From Entamoeba invadens IP1 (Eukaryota; Evosea; Mastigamoebida; Endamoebidae): a DNA stretch of 64,000 nucleotides. The notes under the pieces were generated by a model. The model saw nothing but the letters and a program-made list of their open reading frames with translations. It made no database searches and was not told the DNA's origin. The stretch lies in assembly GCF_000330505.1 (NCBI RefSeq), contig NW_004440189.1, positions 229,510-293,509 of the forward strand, given 5' to 3'. Both the position numbers and the translations under genes were made by a program. Shown piece by piece: positions 52,595 through 63,134 of this stretch; the first letter of the stretch is position 1; the number at the start of each line of letters is the position of its first letter.

Positions 52595-53125
52595 ATGGAA
52601 CTCCCACAAAAATTGTGTGAACGGTTGATGGACGGTAATGACAAAATGTTGAATAATAGTTATGTTTGTTAGTAATTATTAATTAGTAGTATACAAACGA
52701 TGTAATGATTATATACTAATGACTAGTTGGTACCTCTTCCTCGAACTCCTTCAGTACGAGCGATTCTCCAAGACTTCATCAAAACACTACAAGACAAAGA
52801 AATTGCAGACTTCGCTATTTCCTTTTATACATTGTTCTGTGAAATGGTTGGACCATTCTTGCTCTATGAAATCGAAAAAAAACAGTATCAACAAATACTT
52901 ACACTTGTGAAGTCAAACGACGAAATTGGAGATTACTACGGTGGAGAACATTTACTGCGACTTGTAGCTAAATTGCCCCAGATTGCTTATGAAATACGCT
53001 TTGACAAAATGGACGAGCTGAAAGAGTTTTTAGAACACTTAGCACACTTCATGGAAGAAAACTCCGAGACGATATTTCTTGAGAAGTTCTTTAGAATTAA
53101 CCCTGACCAAAAGACGTTATTTTGA
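52595..53125 (+). CDS. MRG-domain chromatin protein (EAF3/MRG15-like), two exons
   Basis: MRG domain of the EAF3/MRG15 family, a subunit of histone acetylase and deacetylase complexes. Exon 1 is 52595-52663. The intron (52664-52726, 63 bp) starts GTTTGTT and ends ACTAG. Exon 2 is 52727-53125; total 155 residues. MELPQKLCERLMDG and LVPLPRTPSVRAILQDFIKT match the start of the domain. YYGGEHLLRLVAKLPQIAYE and the C-terminal FLEHLAHFMEENSETIF match its core. The chromodomain that precedes MRG in animals and fungi is absent; the zinc finger upstream may take its place. Confidence 0.9.
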
Positions 53126-53275
53126 TTACTTGTCTACTGTTCTGTTTATAGTTAACTTCAATTCATAACAGTTTTATAGAGTGTTTTATGTCGTTGTAAC
53201 AAGAAATGTATTATAATGGTGAGTTGGTAGAAGAAGAAAACACACTGTCAAGAACCATATGGATTACTTTACCCA

Positions 53276-56200
53276 TCACTTTGAACCCATTGAATTCGCT
53301 TGCTTAACAAGGTTCAATGAACTTACCATCTGACTCAAGACATCTCTGACGTTCTCGACATTATCCAATTTGCCACAATCACTAATGGGGAACTTGAATT
53401 CGGAAAGAGAGTGATTCATCCTAAGAGCCTCTGCAATAGCCTTGATGCCATTCATTCCAATGGCATTCTCATCCCAATTGATCATCTGGAGTGTATCATT
53501 AATAGTGATCAAGTTGGCGAGAGCAAAAGCGCCTTTGTTTCCAAACAAGTGAGAAGAACAGTCGAATGTACGAATAGTCTTGTTCAACGCAAGAGCTTCG
53601 AAGATCTGAACAATAGANNNNNNNNNNNNNNNNNNNNNNNNNNNNNNNNNNNNNNNNNNNNNNNNNNNNNNNNNNNNNNNNNNNNNNNNNNNNNNNNNNN
53701 NNNNNNNNNNNNNNNNNTTTCGGACCACCAGCAATTTTTAATGTCTTCAACCCAGTCCCGCCGGATATCAACTTGACTAAGGCCTTCACAACACGTTCTT
53801 TGTTACCAACAGAGAACAAGTTCTTTGAGAGATTGATGGATTCAAGGATAGTGTTTTGGCACAAAGACTCGAGTAAGTAGACCAACCCTTCTTCCCCAAT
53901 GCCACTGTCTGAAATGTCCAAAAGTTTGACAGACTCCAGCCCAATGAATACCGTTGAAAACACTTTGACGCTTTCAACTTGGAAATCGGCTTGTCTCAAG
54001 TTGATGCTGACTTGAGAACAGTCGATGTCTTTAATGATATTCTTTAAGACATCACCAGGCATAACAACTCGGTTGAACTCTAAGATCTCGAGTTTCTTGC
54101 AGCAGTGGATATACTCTTGAAGATCTTGTGACGTCTTGTCGATCACTTTCAATGACATCTTCATCCCAGACAAATCAAGGACTTTGAGAAGTGGCATGTT
54201 TTGCAAAAACCTGAGCATTGAGGAAGTCTTTGGTACAGTAATGTCTCTCAAATAGATCTTTTCCAAGTCGGGAAAGTTCAACGGAAACTGTGAAGCAATA
54301 AACTCAATGCCAGCTGCTGGCAACTTCGCGCCAGACAAGTCGATCGTCTTCAAGTTTTTCTTGTCTTCAAGTAACTTCAACTTCCCTATCAAAGCGCCCG
54401 ACAACTTTTCGTTCGTCAAGACATTTGAAAGGAAGAGTGACTGTAAGTGATACTTAGAGACTAAAGTACTGATCAACACTATAGCTTTCTCATCAATAAT
54501 GTTATCAGAAACATCCAATTTCCTCAGTGGATGCTTTGGATTCTCATTATAAGCTTCAAATAGTACATCCCACCCTTTACCGACGTCTACATTCCGCAAT
54601 CGGAGACTCTTAAGTACTTTATTCACTTTGACGTATTCAACTAGACCATCAAAGCATTTTAAGAGCGACATATCTTCCACTGAAACATCGGTAAACCACA
54701 TGTTAGACTTCAAAGCAAAGAAGATTGGGATCAAGTCAATTGCAGTCAAGTTGTCTTCCTTAGCAGTCAAGTCGCCATTATAGAATCGAGACACTTTCAT
54801 ATGCTTACTCTCTTTGTCTTCTTCCTTAGCATTTTCAATAGCCCATCGCACAGATTGGTTGTACGGGTATTCTCTGAAGGAACATTGTGCTTCATAAACT
54901 CCAGTGAATCCGCCACACTTCGTGAATGTTCTGAGGGAGTACACATTAGTAAAGATATTCATATGGCTTTGGGGTGCTTCGATTTCAAACATGATCTTCT
55001 CATCTGGGAAGCTCGACTTGAAGGCTCTGATCATCGACGTTATGATCTCGTGGCATCGTGCAGTCGAACCAGTTAATTTCTCCGTCTTGTCCCCTCTCGC
55101 ACATTCAAATGTGATGTTGTCCTCATTCATTTGCACTTTCGTCAACGCCAAACAATGGAAGGTTGCTTCAACTTCCCCAGTCCCTGTTAATATCCAGACA
55201 TTGTGCAGTGACACAATGACAAACCCATTGATCGTTTGTTCCTTCTTCTTCTTTTTCTTGTCGACGCCTTCGTGTTCGGAAACATCAATTTTGGCGATAT
55301 AGACTCCTTCCAAATTTCTCTCTTCCAAGAAGGTCTTGATCATCTTCTGTTGGTCCGATGTAAAATCAAACAAGAAATCAAGCTTGTCTTTGTGTTCCCC
55401 AATGGCCACCATAAAGCGACAAAACTTCTCTGATATATCAGTCGGGAACATACGGATGATTTCAGCACTTTTATGGCAAAGTTCCATGTGCAGCACCGAG
55501 ACGGCTTCATTCGAAATAGTCAAACTATCGTCGAGCAAAAAGGTATAAGGCAGACTTGACGAGTTAATAATGAGCGATACAAATTTGTCATGAAGGGGTC
55601 TTGTATTACTTTTGAGTAACGCATCGACTCTTTTCATATACTCAGATCCCTTCCCTTTGAACCCATTACCAGACGCAAGGGTTTGTAAGATCTTAGCAAT
55701 GAGTGCCAAATTTCGTTTGTTCTTCAAAGTGAGGGTCTCTGCAGTGCAAATCCCATACTTCTCTGGGTACATAAATGCTTGGATATAGAACTGATTCATG
55801 ATGAAAAGACCAGTAGACACAAATCGAGAGTATTGACTGAGTTGTGGGAAGTACTCTTTGATCAACTCAGAGTGCATTTTGGCGACTAATTTAACACCAT
55901 TGGGGAGTTGGTCCATCGTGGAATATATCACTTGCAACAACTCATTAGTTTTCTTGGTCAAGTTTTGTAAGTTTTTCTCAATGACCTTCTCGTCAGTGAT
56001 TTTGTAGTCATCAATTTCTAAGTCCAATTTTTCATTAAAGAAATTTGTGAAGAATTTGGTGAAGTATCTCTTAATGAACGTCTTGCCCACTTTAAGGAAG
56101 AAGCATCGCGCTACATAAGAGGCTGTTGCACTTTCTTGGAAGAGTTCTAATTCACTTTGAGCAGCCTTGAATTCATCACGAAGGAAATCCATCAAGAACC

Positions 56201-56583
56201 AGACTCCTTTGTGGATGTAATACTGAAGATCGAACGTCGCTATCGCGATAGTCTCTTGTTTGTCTTCTTCAAAAAGGAGAGGTAAGATGTCGTGTGCTTC
56301 TGTAACAACAAAGTCAATGAAATTGATCATCACGTCCATCTCTCTCTTCGAGTAGATAATGTCTCTTTCATCTACTTTACCTGATAATGTGTCTTGAAGT
56401 GAAAATTTCATGACATATTGTTCTAACGGAGTGTATTCAGTCTTCAGGTTGTAGTCATAAAAGTTGTTTCCCGAATTCTCTGAAGTGTCGGAGTCGATTG
56501 AAGAACAGTCATCTAAGTGTTATTTATGTGTTGTATTGAAGGGGATTGTGTTTGTAATTGAAGAATCGCAAACTTGAGCTCAT
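53276..56583 (-). CDS. RasGAP and leucine-rich-repeat protein, gap near the C-terminus
   Basis: Large signalling protein joining a RasGAP-like domain to LRRs. The likely start is a 10-base exon (56583-56574), then a 61 bp intron (GTTTGC to TTAG), then 56512-53276. This gives 1048 codons excluding the 100 N. The frame is kept if the missing piece is a multiple of three. Residues 70-330 look like RasGAP (KRNLALIAKILQTLASGNGF and the following EYMKRVDALL). About 370-500 could be a PH-like domain. About 560 to the end are ribonuclease-inhibitor-type LRRs (LRKLDVSDNIID, LKTIDLSGAKL, VKLLDISDSGI), somewhat like CARMIL. The arginine finger of RasGAP is not evident, so catalysis is uncertain. Confidence 0.8.
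53618..53717. other. Scaffold gap (100 N) in the LRR region
   Basis: Exactly 100 N. The reading frame on either side differs by one base, as expected for an arbitrary gap size within a continuous gene. Confidence 0.99.
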
Positions 56584-57263
56584 CACTGGATTCTATTTTT
56601 TCAGTTCCAAACAAGAAACTCAATTCAAAAGATTTTCAAAAATAAAACTGCCACTTTTGGGTTTGACGTTTTCGACTGATTTTTTCAATCGAAAAATATT
56701 TTATAATACTTTTAACTAGAATTTAACCTTTCAATTGTTCATAAAAAAAAACGATAACTATTATTATGATTTATTTTAATTAAAATTCATAAGATCAAAA
56801 TATTTTTAATAAATACAGATTTTTAAAAATCGTTGCATTATGATTTGGTTTAATAGTTTAACCAGTTTAAAAATATTATAGATTTTCTTTTCGATACGAA
56901 ACATCTCAGAAATTATAACCACATTTTTTAAGTTCTTGTTATAACTCTTTATTTTCCGTTATTTTTAAATTATGTATTAACACTACTTGTTGAGAATTGA
57001 AACATAACTTGTACCGTTGCAGTTATAAAGCCATTTAAACATATAATAAACAAGAACGCACTAATTCAATTACAATTAAGACACCAAATTGACAAACAAA
57101 TTTCACACAAAAATACTTCAGACTCTATTTTTGCAAACTGTTTATAGTAAACAATATGGTTGCATATTAAAGTCTATTAGTATATCATTCAAAAGTATAT
57201 AAGACTGAGTAAACCCTACAAAAGGTCAATAAAAAGTCGATTAACTGGGTATTTTTCATACAA
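56584..57263. other. Divergent intergenic spacer
   Basis: About 680 bp between the RasGAP-LRR gene and EBP1. The sequence is AT-rich with several A and T tracts. No gene or repeat is supported. Confidence 0.6.
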
Positions 57264-58388
57264 ATGAGCACTATCCACAAGCCAAAGAAGTCAGCCGTGA
57301 GCATCGAGAAGAGAGTCGCACAACACGAGAAGAAAGAGAGAGCTAAGGAAGATGCTGACATTAAGAAAGAAGCTGAAGACAAAGCACAAGAGGAAGAAGA
57401 AAGCCTTGAGAGTGTCACCGACCCACGTGTGATGGCTCATTACAATGATGCTGCCAAAATCGCGAATGCTGCTTTGAAATTAGCCGAAACCTTATGTGTA
57501 GAAGGAGCAGTCATTCATGACATTTGCACAAAAGTGAATGCTTATATCACTGAGGAATGTGGTAAAGTGTTCAAAGGGAAATACAACTATGAGAAGGGTA
57601 TTGCTTTCCCTTGCTGCATTTCACTCAACAATTGCTGTGGATATTACTCCCCACTTGCTGATGACAAAACTGCAATCAAAAAGGGTGATTTGGTTAAGAT
57701 CCAATTGGGCGCACACATCTCCGGATTTGTTGCTGAAGTTGCCAACACTATAGTAATTGGAGAAGCTGCCACTGGCGACAAACAGAAATTGATTGAAGCC
57801 GGATATTTGGCACTCAAAGAAGCAGTCACCAAGTTGGAAATTGGAGTTAACACTGCAGACATCTCCGCAGCTATTGATGCCGTTTGCAAGAAGTACGACG
57901 TCAAACCATTTGAGAACATCATCTCGCGTAATATGGAGAGATATGTGATCGATGGCCAGAAGTTCATCTTGAACGTTCTCCCAAAGAGTCCAAGTGATCA
58001 TTTGACTATTGAAGCAAATGAAGTCTGGAATTTAGAAATTCAGTTGACCAGTGGAGCTGCTAAACCAATTGAAAGAGACACTAGAACTACTGTATTCAAG
58101 AGAAACGTCGAAGAGTCATATTTACTCAAGATGAAAGCGTCTCAAACCACATTCAGAGAGATCAACGACAAGTACCCAACATTCCCATTTGCTATTTCTA
58201 TGCTTGAGAACGAAGCTAAAGCCAAATTAGGGTTAGTTGAAATGACTAAACACTCCTTGGTCGATGCATACAATGTTGTCTATGAAAAGACCGGAAATGT
58301 GTCGCAGTTCAAGGCCACTGTTATCATCACCGAGAAAGGAAAAGTCCTCTTGACCCCGATTGATGAACCAGCTACTCTTAAAAAATAA
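57264..58388 (+). CDS. EBP1/PA2G4, inactive methionine aminopeptidase relative
   Basis: Ribosome-associated protein of the EBP1/PA2G4 (Arx1-related) family, acting in ribosome biogenesis and translation. It has 374 residues, near the usual 380-395. A Lys/Glu-rich N-terminal extension (1-48) precedes the pita-bread fold: VTDPRVMAHYNDAAKIAN, then FPCCISLNNCCGYYSPL. Where true methionine aminopeptidases have DxxDxxH metal ligands, this has KIQLGAHISG, so it is not expected to be a peptidase. Intact, single exon. Confidence 0.93.
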   Translation: MSTIHKPKKSAVSIEKRVAQHEKKERAKEDADIKKEAEDKAQEEEESLESVTDPRVMAHYNDAAKIANAALKLAETLCVEGAVIHDICTKVNAYITEECGKVFKGKYNYEKGIAFPCCISLNNCCGYYSPLADDKTAIKKGDLVKIQLGAHISGFVAEVANTIVIGEAATGDKQKLIEAGYLALKEAVTKLEIGVNTADISAAIDAVCKKYDVKPFENIISRNMERYVIDGQKFILNVLPKSPSDHLTIEANEVWNLEIQLTSGAAKPIERDTRTTVFKRNVEESYLLKMKASQTTFREINDKYPTFPFAISMLENEAKAKLGLVEMTKHSLVDAYNVVYEKTGNVSQFKATVIITEKGKVLLTPIDEPATLKK

Positions 58389-58667
58389 TTGAATTGTTGT
58401 GGTATTATATTGTAATCAATAATTATAATTGTTCCTATTAATTGTTTTCTAATGATTCATTAGTAATGAAATTAATTATTGTTAACAATTTAGTTAAATG
58501 TATTAAAATGTATAGTTCTTTGTGCTAAATCATATTGAGGAAATTTGTAAGGCCACAAAGGGTCTGTGACACTGTACTGTTGCGTACAAGCTTTTGACGC
58601 GAACTTGTAGAATTTGAGATTACCAATTCGATAACTGGTGCTGAAGATAAGATATTTGTTGCTTTAA

Positions 58668-60208
58668 CTATACAAGTATTATATATAAACTATATATATA
58701 GTAAGACAAACAATCGAAGGAGAAGATGTTGTTATCGAGAAACGAGCTGATGAAAAACGGTGCCAACACTTCTGATAAACATTGCATGATGTTTGACCTA
58801 AATATTGAAGACTCAAATTGGCTCAAAATTGTTTTTTCGAAGTAAGGGTAATTCCACCTTTTGTCTTCGTGACAAGTGAATTTCTCCAAAGCCATTCCAA
58901 GTTGTTTTGGTGTAAGTGGGACTACCTTTTTTGTTGTTTGTGAATAGAGAAGAGCGACAGTTGGTATTGCTACCATCAACAAAAATGATGAAGAAATACC
59001 GAAGAGTGTGAATTTGGTGATAAAGGCAAGAGGAATGATCACGAGACAACATCCCGCTGTTATGATTTTGATTACTTTCATCAAGTGATACAATACATTC
59101 TTCTGGTTGATGCCGATCATTTGCTCTGCAATTGGCTCGGCTCTGTAAAGTCGAGAAGTCACTTCGTGTGGCATCTCGTTATACTTTCTGTATAACACCT
59201 TTGCAAATTTGGTGAACCGACACTTCGTAAGAAACAACACATTTTTGCCAGTGAATGAGCTGAAGTACTTTAATATAATTAAATATCCATTAAACAATAC
59301 GTGAAGAAAACACAACGGAAATACGTGCATAAATTTGAGTTCGTCTCTTTTAGCCTGGACACTACAAATTACTTTGGTTCTCAAAAATGGCATCTAGTTT
59401 ATTTATAGAACTATATTATTATAATAAAAGTGCTATAAATATACAAGAAAAAAAGAGAACAAACTAATGTTTCCAAACGTTCTGTAAACATACATCATAT
59501 TTGACTCTTTTACAGAAATCTTGAGTAAAAAACGGAGGAAAGAAGATGTTTTCAACGATCTTCATTGTGTATTTAGTGGGGTAAGCTTGTAAAAAGTCGA
59601 ATTCATTGTATATTAGAGTCATCAAATTCTCTTTCCAAACAATAGAGGATCTTATGAGTGAATTCGTTTTAGGATCAATCACGGAACTTTTAGAACACAC
59701 AAAGGACCTCCTGTCATACCCATGAAAGGGAGCAACAACACTGACTATCCCGTCCCAATTCTTATTGAAATCCTCAAAGTGATTCACTTCGTAAAAACAC
59801 TTTGCTTGGAGAAGTTTTGTGGAGCTCAAAGATGTAATAAAGATATAAAACTCGCGAACTAATATAGGGAGAAAGATCAAAATTAAAACGAGTTTGCAAA
59901 TACTTCGTTGCTCATTATTCACAAAATACGAAGATATGGCATCCCCTTTGAACTCGCTTGAAAATAGTTTATTATAGTTTATAGAAACCATAATTAACCC
60001 CACCACTAATAACACAATTTTCTCTCTTTTTGTTATTCACCTTTAAATAACAATATAAGTCTGAGAGTTTTGTTTGAATTATCGAAAGAACAAACGTGAC
60101 GCGCATTAATTTGTCGAATACCAAACCCGTATACCCTCCACATTTCCAAATTGTGTATAACTCTTTCAGGCATTCCTCGGGCAACTGTAGTTCGTTTACA
60201 GTGCTCAT
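58668..60208 (-). CDS. ATG9: ATG9, autophagy lipid scramblase, three exons
   Basis: Multi-membrane autophagy protein that supplies vesicles for autophagosome growth. Exons: 60208-60096, 60025-59479 and 59393-58668. The introns are 70 bp (GTTTGTT to AAAAG) and 85 bp (GTTTGG to ACTAG). Splicing gives 461 residues, short for the family. Family signs are YTIWKCGGYTG before the first membrane helix, YNEMPHEVTSRLYRAEPIAEQM with a paired helix after it, and a C-terminal FESSIFRSNIMQCLSEVLAP-F segment. Joining the exons removes two apparent frameshifts, which supports the model. The second donor is non-standard for this genome. An upstream in-frame ATG is possible but less likely. Confidence 0.82.
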
Positions 60209-60266
60209 TGTTATTATAAGTTCACTCGTTGCTAATATCATATATAACATTTTAAATAACAAAAAA

Positions 60267-61055
60267 TTAAATTACTAAAACGGCTTCGAATAAAGAATCC
60301 CATAGCTTTCCAGTTAATAATAATCTATTCTTCGACTCATCATAAGCTATTCCATTAAACACATCCTCTCCTTTATTCCGTGAAATGTCACACCAGAACT
60401 CACTTATGACTTTTCCACTTACTAAATCAATGACACAAAGAACATCTTCATACCATATGTTGGCAAAAATTAAACCATTCACTGTTTGAAGCTCATTGAT
60501 TCGTATCAGTTTGTTATTCCCACGTCTCACTCTGACTATGTGCTGTAATGTAAACGTCGTGGGTTCGACTAAATAAATACAGTCACTCCCATCACTAATC
60601 GCAAAAGTATTGTTAATACGGGTCATCCCCCACCCTTCTTGAATTACTTTTGGTATTTGAAGACTTCGTTTGTATTTCAAATCATATTTATTAAAAACAT
60701 TGACAACACGATTCTTCCATGTCAGTTGATACATCTCGTCACCAAATATTGCAATACCTTCCCCAAACATCTTTTGGTCGAGTTTTGTCTTTGTTATAAC
60801 ATCACCACTCTTTTTATCAACTTTACGAATGGACGATTTCCCATAAAGTCCAGTTGACTCATACAATGTGTTATTTACTAGATTCAATCCTTGTGTGAAG
60901 GCTTTTGAGTCGTGGGGATACCGCTGAATGATGTCTAATCCTTTGTATAACTCGCTGTAATAATTGATTGCAATACATCGATCAATAAGTACACTTCCAA
61001 CGGTTTTAATGTGAATAAAAACCAAAAGAAAATATGAGCATGCAAGTGATAACAT
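60267..61055 (-). CDS. Secreted glutaminyl-peptide cyclotransferase (plant/bacterial type)
   Basis: Enzyme that cyclises N-terminal Gln to pyroglutamate, beta-propeller family (Glu_cyclase_2). It has 262 residues with a signal peptide (about 1-22). Propeller motifs include YPHDSKAFTQGLNL, LYESTGLYGKSSIRKVD, FGEGIAIFGDEMYQLTWKN, EGWGMTRI, FAISDGSDCIYLVEP, and the closing FNGIAYDESKNRLLLTGKLWD. The length equals bacterial and plant enzymes. The patchy family distribution makes bacterial origin possible. It is tail-to-head with ATG9 on the same strand, 58 bp apart. Confidence 0.93.
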   Translation of the reverse strand: MLSLACSYFLLVFIHIKTVGSVLIDRCIAINYYSELYKGLDIIQRYPHDSKAFTQGLNLVNNTLYESTGLYGKSSIRKVDKKSGDVITKTKLDQKMFGEGIAIFGDEMYQLTWKNRVVNVFNKYDLKYKRSLQIPKVIQEGWGMTRINNTFAISDGSDCIYLVEPTTFTLQHIVRVRRGNNKLIRINELQTVNGLIFANIWYEDVLCVIDLVSGKVISEFWCDISRNKGEDVFNGIAYDESKNRLLLTGKLWDSLFEAVLVI

Positions 61056-61347
61056 AAAAAATTTTATGAATTTTTATTTAAGTTTACATTCAAATTTTTA
61101 ACTCAAAATAACTTACAACAAATCACCACAAAAGGATAAAACAAATTTTATTACAATAGTACTCAATGATAATAAATAATAAATAATAAATTTATTATTA
61201 ATTATTAACTTGAATTGAATAAAAATTTATTAGTATATTATATTACATTTTTAATTTGGTTATACAAATTATAATAGTATTATATTTAAATAATAAATTA
61301 CTTATCACAAAAACAAAGAACAAATTTGGTTCAACTGATAAACCTAA

Positions 61348-61881
61348 ATGCCTAAAGTCACTTTTGGAGCACCAAAAGAACAACACGAAAACATAGCGAA
61401 GCCGCAGAAAGAATTTCCGACACCGAGTCGTGAATGTGTTTCTAGTGGACCGATGCACAAACGCCTATTTATTGGGGGGATAGACCGCTCGATCACACAA
61501 CAACAATTAAAAGAACAGTTCAAAAGGTATGGGACGGTAGAGAGTATAGAGTTCAAAGACAAAGAGGAAAAGGATACACTCTTTGCGTACATGGAATTCA
61601 ATGCAAAGAACGATTTAGCACTCCATCAGTGTTTGTCATCACTGAATATGTTGAATTGGAAAGGCCACAAACTGACTGTTCAGTATGCACGAGACGATAT
61701 TATGGTACAATACAGAGAGATGTGGAAAGAGAACATGCAAAACGATACAACTGACTTCAAGAAGAAGCGTGGTCTTCACACATTGATAAGACTCAAAAAG
61801 CAAAAGGCGAAGTTACACAAGCGGGAGTTAGAGAAACAAAAGGTAGCCCAAGTACAACCTGTTGATCAGCAAGTTGAGTGA
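61348..61881 (+). CDS. RRM protein, NOL8-like
   Basis: RNA-binding protein of 177 residues, probably nucleolar. The RRM (38-118) has KRLFIGGIDRSI (RNP2) and TLFAYMEFN (RNP1), then LNWKGHKLTVQYARDD. The WKGxxLxVQxA ending, followed by a charged helix, is typical of NOL8 and its yeast relative, which act in 60S maturation. The C-terminal 50 residues are basic. Intact, single exon. Confidence 0.82.
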   Translation: MPKVTFGAPKEQHENIAKPQKEFPTPSRECVSSGPMHKRLFIGGIDRSITQQQLKEQFKRYGTVESIEFKDKEEKDTLFAYMEFNAKNDLALHQCLSSLNMLNWKGHKLTVQYARDDIMVQYREMWKENMQNDTTDFKKKRGLHTLIRLKKQKAKLHKRELEKQKVAQVQPVDQQVE

Positions 61882-61947
61882 TTGTGTATTCTTCATTTGT
61901 TAGTAGATAAATTATAATTAAACAATTATAAATTAATAGTAAAATTA

Positions 61948-62436
61948 CTAAATTAGAAATGGGTTCTGTGGAATTGATTGGTAACTTTCTGAGCGTGATT
62001 GGGGAGCGACTGGAAGTATGACAGAAGGTGATACACTTTGCTTTTGAATTGGTTCAACTGGCTTTTCATTTTGCGAAGCAATGATCTTTTGTATCTGAGA
62101 GTTTTTGTCTTGTTCCTTTTTCATCATCTGCTCAACGAATTCTTCAAGACGTTGGACACGTGATTTGAGCTCTTCGTTGTCTTCTTTGAGTTTAGTGATT
62201 TCTTCGAGGGAGCCTTGGTATTGATTGTCTTGAGTATTGTGTTGGTTCTGAAGAAGTTGATTAATAATATGTGAGTTGTAGAAGTTAGTTTCAGCGACAT
62301 TGGACAATATTTGAACGAAATAATCATTCGCCTGTTTTTGTGAATCGGCGTACGCTTGTAATATATTGAAATTGTTTGTACTTTTCTCTATGGACACTTT
62401 AATAGTATCTGTTGCAGAAACTGGAGTCGTCGCCAT
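61948..62436 (-). CDS. Coiled-coil protein, unknown
   Basis: A 162-residue protein. Residues 75-125 form a clear coiled coil (LEEITKLKEDNEELKSRVQR). The rest is Gln/Asn/Ser-rich and low-complexity. I do not recognise it. The start is ATG at 62436, with a 152 bp divergent spacer to RLP24. Confidence 0.65.
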   Translation of the reverse strand: MATTPVSATDTIKVSIEKSTNNFNILQAYADSQKQANDYFVQILSNVAETNFYNSHIINQLLQNQHNTQDNQYQGSLEEITKLKEDNEELKSRVQRLEEFVEQMMKKEQDKNSQIQKIIASQNEKPVEPIQKQSVSPSVILPVAPQSRSESYQSIPQNPFLI

Positions 62437-62588
62437 ATGTTTTTGAGTTTTTTTTGTTCCGAGTCATTTGAATGATTTTTCGATTAAAGCACTGAAAAAG
62501 AAGTGGAATAACATTTTTCAAAATGTTATAAAAAAACACAAAGAAAAGTAAAACCCTAATAATTGAATAAACTTGAATTGAGTAAACA

Positions 62589-63134
62589 ATGAGAATCCAG
62601 AAGTGTTACTTCTGTGGTGGAAGTATATACCCAGGACATGGGATGATGTTTGTCCGTAATGACGGGTGCTGCTTCTGGTTTTGTAGGTCGAAGTGCCATA
62701 AGAGTTTCAAGATGAAACGTAACCCACGTAAGTTCAAATGGGCGCAGGCATACAGAATGACAACGGGTCGTGAGATGACCGTCGACAAGACACTCGACTT
62801 TGAAATGAAGAGAAACCGCCCAGTCAGATATAACAGAGAGTTGTACGCCAAGACTATCACGGCAATGAAACGTATCGAACAAATTAGACAGAGAAGAAGA
62901 CTCACTCATTATATCGAACGTATCAGACCTGGCAAACAACAAGAAATTAGACAGAAGATCAAACATATCAACAAAAACATCGACTCGTTGCCATTGTTGA
63001 AATTAAGAGCTACAAAGTCGAGTGTCCCAATTTATAACCAACACTTGAAACGACGCGCAATTTTGAAGAAGGCCAACGAAACTCAGCAGAAGGTTACTGA
63101 TAAGATGGAGACTGAGGAAATCGATAAAGTTTGA
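62589..63134 (+). CDS. RLP24: RLP24, pre-60S ribosome assembly factor (L24e family)
   Basis: L24e-like assembly factor that holds the place of ribosomal protein L24 on pre-60S particles and stimulates release by Drg1/Rix7-type ATPases. It has 181 residues. The zinc site is CYFCGGSIYPGHG ... FCRSKCHKSFKMKRNP, and RKFKWAQAYRMTTGREM follows, as in RLP24/RSL24D1. The C-terminal extension (100-181) is basic and longer than that of ribosomal L24 itself. Intact, single exon. Confidence 0.95.
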   Translation: MRIQKCYFCGGSIYPGHGMMFVRNDGCCFWFCRSKCHKSFKMKRNPRKFKWAQAYRMTTGREMTVDKTLDFEMKRNRPVRYNRELYAKTITAMKRIEQIRQRRRLTHYIERIRPGKQQEIRQKIKHINKNIDSLPLLKLRATKSSVPIYNQHLKRRAILKKANETQQKVTDKMETEEIDKV

